A DNA stretch of 64,000 nucleotides from Rhizobium herbae (lineage in GTDB: Bacteria > Pseudomonadota > Alphaproteobacteria > Rhizobiales > Rhizobiaceae): NCBI RefSeq assembly GCF_019511375.1, contig NZ_JAEUAO010000001.1, positions 1,364,001 to 1,428,000 on the forward strand. Direction: 5' to 3'. How positions within the stretch are numbered: the stretch's first letter is position 1; every line of letters starts with the position of its first letter. Below the pieces are notes generated by a model, which did no database searches, was not told the origin of the DNA, and saw only the letters and a list, made by a program, of their open reading frames with translations. This document shows, piece by piece, positions 45,784 to 53,904 of this stretch. The position numbers were made by a program, and so were the translations under genes.

Positions 45784-46773
45784 ATGAAGAAGTTCATGAA
45801 CACCGCGGAAACAATGGTCGCCGAAAGCGTCGATGGCTTCGTGCGCGCCCATGCGGATTTCGTCGTGTTCGGCACTGACCGCCAATGCGTCCGTCGTCGC
45901 CATCTCACGCCCGGAAAGGTCGCCGTCATTTCCGGCGGGGGTGCCGGTCACGAGCCCATGCATATCGGCTTCGTCGGCCAAGGCATGCTGGATGCGGCTT
46001 GCGTCGGGCACGTCTTCACATCGCCGACGCCGGGCCAGATCATCGGCGCCATCGAGGAAGCCGATAACGGCGCCGGATGCTTGCTGATCGTCAAGAACTA
46101 CGACGGCGACATCATGAACTTCGAGATGGCGATGGAGATGGCCGCCGGTCGCCACGCGGTCGAGATGGTGATCGTCAGCGACGATATCGAGACCGCGCGG
46201 ATCGGCGAGGGACGCGGCCGCCGCGGAGTAGCGGGCACCCTGATCGTCGAAAAGATAGTCGGAGCGGCCGCCGAACAGGGCAGGCCGCTTGCCGAGTTAA
46301 AGCTGCTCGGAGATGGGCTGAACGGGCGCATCCGCTCCATGGGCGTGGCCCTGACGGGCGTCACCGTGCCGCATACCCAGCGCTCGACTTTCACGTTGGG
46401 TGCAACCGAGATCGAAATGGGGGTCGGGATCCACGGCGAGCCTGGCCATTCCAGGCAGCCCTTCTCCACCGCGGACGACATCGTCCGATATCTGTGCGAA
46501 ACGATCTCCCGGGACATCGACGTACAGCCCGGCACGAAGGCATTGCTCTTCATCAACGGCCTCGGCGGAACGCCCCCTGCCGAACTCTACCTCGCCTTCA
46601 ACGCCGCTCGCCGTTTCATGGAAGAACGAAGCATTCCCGTTGAGCGCTCGCTGGTTGGGACCTATGTCACCTCGCTCGACATGCAGGGCCTTTCAGCCAC
46701 CCTCGCCCTGCTGACCAAGGAGGAGATGACCCTTTGGGATGCGCCCGTGGCGACCGGCGCCCTCCGTTGGTGA
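45784..46773 (+). CDS. dhaK: PTS-type dihydroxyacetone kinase substrate-binding subunit DhaK
   Basis: 329 residues. GGGAGHEPMHIGFVGQGML, NYDGDIMNFEMAMEMA and EMGVGIHGEPGHSRQ (covalent substrate His) are complete. It binds the ketose and receives phosphate from DhaL-ATP. It is the sixth gene after the fusion kinase, at the end of the phosphorelay genes. The cluster thus holds DhaK domains of both ATP and PTS types. Confidence 0.93.
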   Translation: MKKFMNTAETMVAESVDGFVRAHADFVVFGTDRQCVRRRHLTPGKVAVISGGGAGHEPMHIGFVGQGMLDAACVGHVFTSPTPGQIIGAIEEADNGAGCLLIVKNYDGDIMNFEMAMEMAAGRHAVEMVIVSDDIETARIGEGRGRRGVAGTLIVEKIVGAAAEQGRPLAELKLLGDGLNGRIRSMGVALTGVTVPHTQRSTFTLGATEIEMGVGIHGEPGHSRQPFSTADDIVRYLCETISRDIDVQPGTKALLFINGLGGTPPAELYLAFNAARRFMEERSIPVERSLVGTYVTSLDMQGLSATLALLTKEEMTLWDAPVATGALRW

Positions 46774-46935
46774 CAAGCCCGCGACCGGCGCAGGGCCGAC
46801 CAACCCGGCCACGGGGCCCGGTCGACCTCAGCGGACCACCGCAGGCTGTTGGACAAATGGATAGGATGATCCCGCAGAATGCGGCCTGGACCTCGTCTTC
46901 GCCAAGCGCTGGACTCACTCGGCATTACGGACGGA

Positions 46936-47382
46936 TCAACCGGCACCCAACATAACCTTTGCCGCGGCCCACCATCGGGGTGCTCTACGTTTTCGCATTC
47001 CTTCATTCTTTGCCTGCTCGTCACCGGCTGGTTCAGCTCTTGTGGCCTTGGGCTGCACAAGGAACTCAATCCGTTTCATGAATGCGCTGCCGTCGAACCG
47101 TTTTGACATTGTCAATGGACCGTCGCCGCAAGGCACTGTGTGGAAGAAAATCTCAAGATTGACCACTGGTATGGGGCGAATGCTGCGCAGGAGATCGATC
47201 TCCGGTCGCGTCGTTATGGCGAAGGAACAATGATCCGAACGGAGTACATCAAAAGCCTCCGGGACCGTCGATATTGCGACGGATTCATGCCCACGCTCAG
47301 CCAGTTTTGTGACAATCACATCGGCCGCTGCCTGAGGCAGAAACACAAGAATTTTCTTGGCGCAAATGGTTTCTGTAAACAT
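46936..47382 (-). CDS. Small receiver-like protein of unknown function
   Basis: 148 residues; GAGGAAG lies seven bases before the ATG. KKILVFLPQAAADVIVTKLA, then the strand CSFAITTRPE and IPVVNLEIFFH, suggest an alternating alpha/beta fold like a response-regulator receiver. The conserved phospho-acceptor Asp pattern (DD at strand 1, VLD at strand 3) is not seen, and the C-terminus is basic and short. It converges with dhaK and is divergent from the MipA gene. Reality as a gene is likely but not certain. Confidence 0.6.
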   Translation of the reverse strand: MFTETICAKKILVFLPQAAADVIVTKLAERGHESVAISTVPEAFDVLRSDHCSFAITTRPEIDLLRSIRPIPVVNLEIFFHTVPCGDGPLTMSKRFDGSAFMKRIEFLVQPKATRAEPAGDEQAKNEGMRKRRAPRWWAAAKVMLGAG

Positions 47383-47617
47383 GGCGACTTCCTCATCCGG
47401 AGATGAAGAAATCTAGCCGCTGCCAGTGCAAGGTTGTGTTTGGTTTTATTTAGTTTTGTTGCGGGTGTCGCTGTCAGCGGAATCGACCTGCCCAACATTT
47501 CTTAACATCACAAAACCCAAGTTAACGACCTCGTCTGAGACATTGCGAGCCCAGAGACCAGCGCGGCGGCACTTTGCACGCGTTGAAACTCTCCATGGGA
47601 CCCAGGAGCCAGTTCGA

Positions 47618-48481
47618 ATGTCATTGACCAAGACCTTTTTGAATCGTCCACGACGTGTCGCCATGGCTGCGGGGCTCGCAGCAGTTGCTTGCCCCCTGGC
47701 CCCGGCATGCGCCGCCGACCCTTACGAGGGTGAAGAGGCCGCTATCCCCGCGACCGCGAACTTCGACACGGGACGATTCGGTGGCATACGCCAGAAGCTT
47801 TCCGACTGGGACGTTATGGTCGGCGCCGGAGCCATATATATGCCGAAATTCGAAGGATCGGACGAATTCGAACTCGTCCCCATTCCCATGGTTTCGGCAA
47901 CCTTCGGCCGCGTCACGGTCGATCCGGGCGGGTTGTCAGTCGATGTCCTCAACTCGAACGGTTTTAAGGTCTTGCTGAAGGGCGGTTACGACATGGGCGG
48001 TGGTCGCGATGAAGACGATTCCGATCACCTCAAAGGTCTGGGCGACATCGACGCTGGAGCCGTCATCGGAGCGCAGCTCTCCTATGAACTAGGACTGGTG
48101 GAACTCTACGCTTCTGTCGACAAGACGATCGGCGGCAGCGACGGTCTGCTCGGTGAGGTCGGCGCAAATGTTTCGCATCACTATGATCGATTTATCCTTT
48201 CTGCTGGCGCCTCGGCGACAGTTGCCGACGACAATCATATGGAAAGCTACTTTGGGGTAACCGCTGCGCAGTCCGCACGCTCCGGGTTGCGGCAACATGA
48301 GGCAAATGCTGGCCTCAAGCGCTTCGATATCGAAGCCTCCGTAACCTACATGGCAACGGAAAACTGGGTTATTCGCGGTCAGGCAGGGGTCGGCTTCCTG
48401 ACTGGCGACGCGAAGGACAGCCCGATCGTTCAGAACGACGTGCAGCCGTCTGCGATGCTGATCGTCGGTTACAAGTTCTAG
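47618..48481 (+). CDS. MipA/OmpV-family outer membrane protein
   Basis: 287 residues from MSLTKTFLNRPRRV, with AGGAG ten bases upstream. The signal peptide ends near ACAADP. The body alternates beta strands and ends in aromatic VGYKF, as outer-membrane barrels do. MVGAGAIYMPKFEGSDEFEL is the typical start of MipA/OmpV proteins. It is an outer-membrane scaffold or channel. The 235 bases upstream hold no gene and probably the promoter; the next 250 bases downstream also hold none. Confidence 0.85.
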   Translation: MSLTKTFLNRPRRVAMAAGLAAVACPLAPACAADPYEGEEAAIPATANFDTGRFGGIRQKLSDWDVMVGAGAIYMPKFEGSDEFELVPIPMVSATFGRVTVDPGGLSVDVLNSNGFKVLLKGGYDMGGGRDEDDSDHLKGLGDIDAGAVIGAQLSYELGLVELYASVDKTIGGSDGLLGEVGANVSHHYDRFILSAGASATVADDNHMESYFGVTAAQSARSGLRQHEANAGLKRFDIEASVTYMATENWVIRGQAGVGFLTGDAKDSPIVQNDVQPSAMLIVGYKF

Positions 48482-48731
48482 GGCTTGGTCCTTCGCCTCC
48501 CGCTCTTCAACGGCGGTTCACGACCGCAGCAGTACCAAGCGCGGCATCAACCTACGATGTGGCGGTGGCCGCCTATAGATCAGGCGCGCTAAATGCGGTC
48601 GGGGCCCTGCTTGCGCGGATCGACAGCACGTGGCGGCGCATCGGCGACCCTACGCTCCAGGCGCGCGTGTGGCGGCCGGGACGTGACCACGCCGCCCTTG
48701 GAATTAGAGAATATAAAGGAAACCAGCTCAC

Positions 48732-49832
48732 ATGCGAGCGCCCCCCCTTCTTGCTGCCCTTTTCCTGGGTGTGAATCTTGTTCCCATACCGGGGCCCTCG
48801 TTCGCGCAACAGAACGAGGCGGCAGCGCTTACCGTCGCCGTAGCAACGCCGGTGGAACGCCGATGGCCCGAAACGGTCCCGGCCAGCGGCTGGCTGAAGC
48901 CCTGGCACGAAGCGATTATCGCCGCGGAAATCGATGGCCTGCGTGTGACCGATGTGCTTGTCGATGTCGGATCGGTCGTCTCGAAGGGTCAGGCCCTCGT
49001 TCGGCTTGCCGACGAGACGATACGCGCCGAGCTGCGCAAGGAAGAGGCCGCGTTGGCAAGCGCCAGGGCGGACCTCGCCAAGGCAAGGGCAAATGCCGAT
49101 CGGGCACGCAAGGTGCAGGGGAGCGGCGCACTTTCGGACGAGAAGATCAACGAATACCTGATCGCGGAGCAGACAGCGATCGCGGGTGTCGAATCTGCTG
49201 AAGCCTTGCTGGAAAGGCAGAAAATCAAGCTGGCCCAGACGACTATCCTGGCCGCCGACGACGGGCTGATCACATCCCGCTCGGTCCAGCTCGGCGCCGT
49301 CGTATCTTCAGGCACGGAGCTGTTCCGCCTCATCCGCCAGCAGCGCGTCGAATGGCAGGCGGAAGTATCGGCACGCTATTTGCCTCGCATCCGGGAAGGT
49401 CTGACCACCACGATCGTAGAATCCGGGGACCGACGCGTCAAAGGAACCGTTCGGCTTGTCGGACCGACGGTCAGCACCGATACCGGACGGGCGCTGGCCT
49501 ATGTGGCGCTGCCGGCGGAGGCACATCTGCCCATCGGCCTTTACGTCACCGGCCAGATCGAACTTGAGACCACGGCGGCGCTCGCCGTGCCCGAGACGGC
49601 GCTCGTCCTGCGTGACGGCATCGCTTACGTCTTCACCGTGGACGCAGACAGGCGCGCCTCACGCGTTCGGGTGGAAACCGGCCGCCGCAACGGCAGCGAA
49701 GTGGAAATCCTCTCGGGCCTCGACCGCTCGACCGAGGTCGTGATGACGGGCGGCGCCTACCTTTCCGACAAGGCCTTCGTCCGGGTGACCGGAGACGCGC
49801 TCGTCCAGCTCGAAGAGGGACAATGGCGATGA
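48732..49832 (+). CDS. RND efflux periplasmic adaptor (membrane fusion) protein
   Basis: 366 residues. Signal peptide ends near SFAQQ. Lipoyl-like halves (VPASGWLKPWHEAIIAAEID; QTTILAADDGLITSRSV) flank a coiled coil rich in Ala and Lys (ELRKEEAALASARADLAKAR). It links the inner-membrane RND pump to an outer-membrane channel, which is not encoded nearby. The ribosome site is weak (AAGGA about 12 bases upstream). It overlaps the pump gene. Confidence 0.92.
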   Translation: MRAPPLLAALFLGVNLVPIPGPSFAQQNEAAALTVAVATPVERRWPETVPASGWLKPWHEAIIAAEIDGLRVTDVLVDVGSVVSKGQALVRLADETIRAELRKEEAALASARADLAKARANADRARKVQGSGALSDEKINEYLIAEQTAIAGVESAEALLERQKIKLAQTTILAADDGLITSRSVQLGAVVSSGTELFRLIRQQRVEWQAEVSARYLPRIREGLTTTIVESGDRRVKGTVRLVGPTVSTDTGRALAYVALPAEAHLPIGLYVTGQIELETTAALAVPETALVLRDGIAYVFTVDADRRASRVRVETGRRNGSEVEILSGLDRSTEVVMTGGAYLSDKAFVRVTGDALVQLEEGQWR

Positions 49833-52800
49833 ACTTTTCCGCCTGGTCAATCCGCAATCCGGTTCCCCCCATACTCCTGTTCATCCTGCTGACCGTCGGC
49901 GGCCTCATCGCCTTCGACCGGCTCGCGGTCCAGAATTTTCCCGACATGGACCTGCCGACCATTCAGGTCAGCGCCACACTCGAAGGTGCAGCGCCAGCCC
50001 AGCTGGAAACAGAAGTCGCACGCAAGATCGAAGACAGGCTGGCCTCGCTGAGCCTCCTCGACCACATCACGACGACTGTCACGGACGGGTCGGTCTCCAT
50101 CAACGTCTCGTTCCAGCTGGGAAAGGACAGCGAGGAAGCGCTGAACGAAGTGCGCAATGCCGTCGACAGCGCCAGCGGCGACCTCCCCTCGGTGATGCAG
50201 ACACCGGGCGTGACGAAGGTGACGGTGCAGGGCTCCACTCTCCTTACTTATGCGGTGCGGTCCGCGCGCCTCAACGAGACGGAACTCTCCTGGTTCATCG
50301 ACAACGACATGACGAAGGCTTTGCTCTCCGTATCCGGCGTCGGCGAGGTCAGCCGGATCGGCGGTATCGAGCGTGAAGTGCACATCGATCTCAACCCCCA
50401 GCTCATGAGCGCGCTCGGCCTCAGCGCTGCCACCGTTTCCTCTCAGCTCAAATCCGTGCAGTCAGACACCTCGGGCGGCCGCGCGGAGATCGGCGGAGCC
50501 AAGCAGGGGATGCGCACGCTGGGCGCGGTTTCCTCGATCGAGGAACTGAAGTCGCTCGCAATCCCGCTTCCAAGCGGCGAGCTGGTGCGGCTGGACGAGA
50601 TCGGCACAGTAACGGACAGCTTTGCCGACAGGTCGTCGATCGCCTATCTGGATGGCGAACCCGTGATCGCTGTCGAGGTCAAACGATCGAACGGCTTCTC
50701 GGATACGGGCGTCGCGTCCGCCATCGAAGTGGCTATGCAGGACTTTGCCGCCGCCAACCCTGATGTCGAGATCGTCGAGGCCTTCAGCACGGTCGGGCCA
50801 ATCATTGAAAACTACGACGGCTCGATGCACATGCTCTACGAGGGCGCAATCCTGGCGGTCGTGGTGGTCTGGCTCTTCCTGCGCGACGGGCGGGCAACCT
50901 TGCTTTCGGCTGTGGCGCTGCCGCTCTCGGTCATCCCGACTTTTCTGGTGATGTATCTTGCGGATTTCAGTCTCAACACGGTGACGCTGCTGGCGCTCTC
51001 GCTCGTGGTCGGCATCCTCATCGACGATGCCATCGTCGAGATCGAGAACATTGCGCGCCACCTGCAAATGGGGAAATCGCCGAAGAAGGCTGCGCTCGAG
51101 GCCGCCGACGAGATCGGCCTTGCCGTCATCGCCACGACCCTGACGCTCGTCGCGGTCTTCCTGCCGACCGCCTTCATGAGCGGCATTCCGGGCCTGATTT
51201 TCCGCCAGTTCGGCGTCACCGCAGCCGTGGCGGTCCTCGCCTCGCTGGTCGTCGCGCGCCTGCTAACGCCGATGATGGCCGCCTACCTGATGAAGGCGCA
51301 TCCAGTCGAGATGGGAGACGGCCGGATCATGCGTGCCTATATTGCCCTCGTCAAAAACTGCCTGCGTCATCGCAAGCTGACCATCCTCGGCGTCTGCATA
51401 TTCCTCGGGCTCTCGCTCTCGACGATCACCATGCTCGGCTCCGGCTTCCTGCCCGCATCGGACGACGCCCAGACGCAGGTCAGACTGACGCTTCAACCCG
51501 GCAGCACGATCGAACAGACCGACGCCATGACGCGGCTGGCGGCAGATATGGTTTCCGGTCTGCCGGAGGTGAAGCGCGTGTACTCCGCCGTCGGAAGCAC
51601 ATCGTCGAGTGATCTGATCGATTCCTCCACAACCAGGGATACGGCGACCGCCTCGCTCGTCGTCGATCTGACGAAGATCGGCGAACGCAGCCGCAAGCAG
51701 GCCGAGATCGAAAACGAGATCCGGCAGGCGCTCGCCGTTCTCCCGGGCGTCAGGATCGAGGTGGGCACGGGCGGCAACGGTACGACGTTGGACATCACGC
51801 TCGCCAGCGACGATTCCGATGCGCTCGATCAGGCGGCGGGCGCACTCGAAGACCAGCTGCGCAGCCTTCAGGGCATCGGCATGGTGACCTCCAGCGCCTC
51901 CCTGCAGGCCCCGGAAGTCCAGATCGTACCGGACCTCAACCGTGCCGCTGCCCTCGGTGTCACGGCAGAAGCGATCTCCGAGGCGGTGCGCGTGGCCACG
52001 AGCGGAGACTATTCCTCCTCGCTCGCCCAGCTCAACCTGCCGCAACGCCAGCTTCCCATCCGCGTCCGGTTCGATCCTGATAACCGGACGACGCTTGCCG
52101 ACATCGCCAATCTCCGCGTTGCCGGTGCCAGGGGCAGTGTCGATCTCGGCTCGGTCGCCGACATCCGCATCGGCGGCAGCCCGTCGCAGATCAGCCGCAT
52201 CGACCGCTCGCGAAACGTCACGCTGTCGGTCGAACTCAACGGCCGCATCCTTGGCGACGTCTATCGCGAGGCGCAGTCGCTGCCTGCCCTCCAGAGCCTT
52301 CCAGACGGCGTCAAGCTCGTTGAGCAGGGCGAACTGCAGCGCAGTTCCGAGCTTTTCGACAACTTCACCGTCGCCATGGCGATCGGCGTCTTCTGCATCT
52401 ATGCAGTGCTGGTCCTGCTATTCCATGATTTCCTTCAACCGCTGACGATCCTCATGGCGCTTCCACTGTCTCTGGGCGGCGCCCTGCTGCCGCTGGTGCT
52501 GACGGGCACGAGCTTCTCCATGCCTGTGCTGATCGGTCTCCTCATGCTGATGGGCGTGGTGACGAAGAACTCCATTCTGCTGGTAGAATATGCGATCATG
52601 TCGCGGCGCGCGGGCCTCTCGCGCTTCGACGCCCTGGTCGACGCATGCCACAAGCGCGCTCGCCCGATCGTCATGACGACGATCGCCATGGGCGGCGGCA
52701 TGCTTCCGGTAGCCTTGAGCCTCAGCGGCGGCGATCCGAGCTTCCGTCAACCGATGGCGATCGTCGTCGTCTGCGGCCTGATGACATCGACCGTCCTCAG

Positions 52801-52906
52801 CCTCGTCGTTATCCCCGTCATATTCAGCTTCATCGACGACTTCCTGCTGCTTCTGAAGCGGCTGTTCCGTCGTGAAACGGTTGTCCTCTCGCAAAGGAAC
52901 GGGTGA
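49823..52906 (+). CDS. RND efflux transporter
   Basis: 1027 residues, 12 membrane helices. Starts AMNFSAWSIRNPVPPILLFI, with the proton-relay region LLALSLVVGILIDDAIVEIE (paired Asp) and LLMLMGVVTKNSILLVEYAI. Two periplasmic loops are repeated, as in AcrB-type pumps. Substrates cannot be told from motifs. The start overlaps the adaptor stop by ten bases. No outer-membrane factor is encoded next to it. Confidence 0.94.
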   Translation: MAMNFSAWSIRNPVPPILLFILLTVGGLIAFDRLAVQNFPDMDLPTIQVSATLEGAAPAQLETEVARKIEDRLASLSLLDHITTTVTDGSVSINVSFQLGKDSEEALNEVRNAVDSASGDLPSVMQTPGVTKVTVQGSTLLTYAVRSARLNETELSWFIDNDMTKALLSVSGVGEVSRIGGIEREVHIDLNPQLMSALGLSAATVSSQLKSVQSDTSGGRAEIGGAKQGMRTLGAVSSIEELKSLAIPLPSGELVRLDEIGTVTDSFADRSSIAYLDGEPVIAVEVKRSNGFSDTGVASAIEVAMQDFAAANPDVEIVEAFSTVGPIIENYDGSMHMLYEGAILAVVVVWLFLRDGRATLLSAVALPLSVIPTFLVMYLADFSLNTVTLLALSLVVGILIDDAIVEIENIARHLQMGKSPKKAALEAADEIGLAVIATTLTLVAVFLPTAFMSGIPGLIFRQFGVTAAVAVLASLVVARLLTPMMAAYLMKAHPVEMGDGRIMRAYIALVKNCLRHRKLTILGVCIFLGLSLSTITMLGSGFLPASDDAQTQVRLTLQPGSTIEQTDAMTRLAADMVSGLPEVKRVYSAVGSTSSSDLIDSSTTRDTATASLVVDLTKIGERSRKQAEIENEIRQALAVLPGVRIEVGTGGNGTTLDITLASDDSDALDQAAGALEDQLRSLQGIGMVTSSASLQAPEVQIVPDLNRAAALGVTAEAISEAVRVATSGDYSSSLAQLNLPQRQLPIRVRFDPDNRTTLADIANLRVAGARGSVDLGSVADIRIGGSPSQISRIDRSRNVTLSVELNGRILGDVYREAQSLPALQSLPDGVKLVEQGELQRSSELFDNFTVAMAIGVFCIYAVLVLLFHDFLQPLTILMALPLSLGGALLPLVLTGTSFSMPVLIGLLMLMGVVTKNSILLVEYAIMSRRAGLSRFDALVDACHKRARPIVMTTIAMGGGMLPVALSLSGGDPSFRQPMAIVVVCGLMTSTVLSLVVIPVIFSFIDDFLLLLKRLFRRETVVLSQRNG

Positions 52907-53085
52907 TGTCAGCACGCTTGCCTAACGGCCGCTCTGCTTGCCGATTTTTCAGAGCGTTACTGGGCATCGCGGTGGTGCTTTCCAATGAACCCGTCCCGGC
53001 CGAAGAAAATCTCGCCGGCGTCATTGCATCTCCGACAGTTGTTGTGCCGAAGGAGACTGTGGCGGAACCGCAGCAACAAAATTAA
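52906..53085 (+). CDS. Possible small exported protein
   Basis: 59 residues; its ATG overlaps the last base of the RND pump gene stop. A basic start and the hydrophobic FRALLGIAVVLSN suggest a signal peptide with a cut near VPAEEN. The rest, ending VPKETVAEPQQQN, is short and unstructured. No family is recognised. It could be a small periplasmic accessory protein or chance coding. Confidence 0.35.
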   Translation: MSARLPNGRSACRFFRALLGIAVVLSNEPVPAEENLAGVIASPTVVVPKETVAEPQQQN

Positions 53086-53160
53086 ACACAATTGTTGCTG
53101 ACAATCGTAGTGCGAACCAGGCTAAATAGTAAGCTGGACTCCGACACAAATGGCCAGCCT

Positions 53161-53904
53161 ATGAATACCCTCGTGAGCAACGTTCCTGTTCAATCGTCAT
53201 CCCGAATCCTCGTCGTTGAGGACGATCGGGATATCGCGAGCATGCTGATCGATCTCATGACGGAGGCGGGTTACGCCGTCCAGGCAGTTGGATCGGCGGT
53301 TGAAATGGACCGTGTCCTCAAAAAGAAGGGCTTCGACCTTATCGTCCTGGATGGAATGCTGCCGGGTGAGGACGGTTTCAGCATATGCAGACGGATCCGG
53401 TCGTTTGATACAATACCCATCCTGATGCTCACCGCGCGAACGAAAGAGATAGACAGGGTCGTTGGATTGGAACTGGGAGCCGACGACTACGTTACAAAGC
53501 CGTTTAAAACCAGGGAACTCTTGGCGAGAATAAAGGCGCTTCTGCGTCGATCGTCGTATTCAGCGCAGTTCAAGCCAAAGCAGGAGCCGATGACGTTTGC
53601 GGGCTGGCGGATCGACCCGGTCACCCGAGAATTGACAGACCGTGACGGTTTTCATGTGTCGCTCACGACGGCTGAGTTTGATGTACTGCTGGTGTTTTGC
53701 CAGAACCCCCGAAAGGTAATGAACCGCCAGGAGATACTCGCCCTCACCCACGCAGGCTCTGCGGGACCAGTGGAACGCAGCATTGATGTACACGTCAGTC
53801 GTGTCCGGCAAAAGATCGAACCGAATTACAAGGATCCGACATTCATCAAAACTGTGCGTCTGGGCGGGTATGTCTTTACTCCGGAGGTTGCGATAGCACC
53901 ATGA
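53161..53904 (+). CDS. OmpR-family response regulator
   Basis: 247 residues from MNTLVSNVPVQSS. Receiver: ILVVEDDRD (acidic pair), LIVLDGMLPGEDG (phospho-Asp), MLTARTK and VTKPFKTREL. C-terminal winged helix: LTTAEFDVLLVF and RSIDVHVSRVRQKIE with TVRLGGYVF. It should control genes in response to the kinase encoded next, perhaps the RND efflux genes upstream. Overlaps the kinase start (ATGA). Confidence 0.93.
   Translation: MNTLVSNVPVQSSSRILVVEDDRDIASMLIDLMTEAGYAVQAVGSAVEMDRVLKKKGFDLIVLDGMLPGEDGFSICRRIRSFDTIPILMLTARTKEIDRVVGLELGADDYVTKPFKTRELLARIKALLRRSSYSAQFKPKQEPMTFAGWRIDPVTRELTDRDGFHVSLTTAEFDVLLVFCQNPRKVMNRQEILALTHAGSAGPVERSIDVHVSRVRQKIEPNYKDPTFIKTVRLGGYVFTPEVAIAP

Noticed and set aside
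46774..46935. GC-rich dyads after dhaK (GACCGG…CCGGTC)
   Set aside because: Several overlapping pairings but no T-run; cannot tell a terminator from base composition.
48482..48731. Short open frames between the MipA-like and adaptor genes
   Set aside because: No ribosome site, no motif and overlap on both strands; treated as non-coding.
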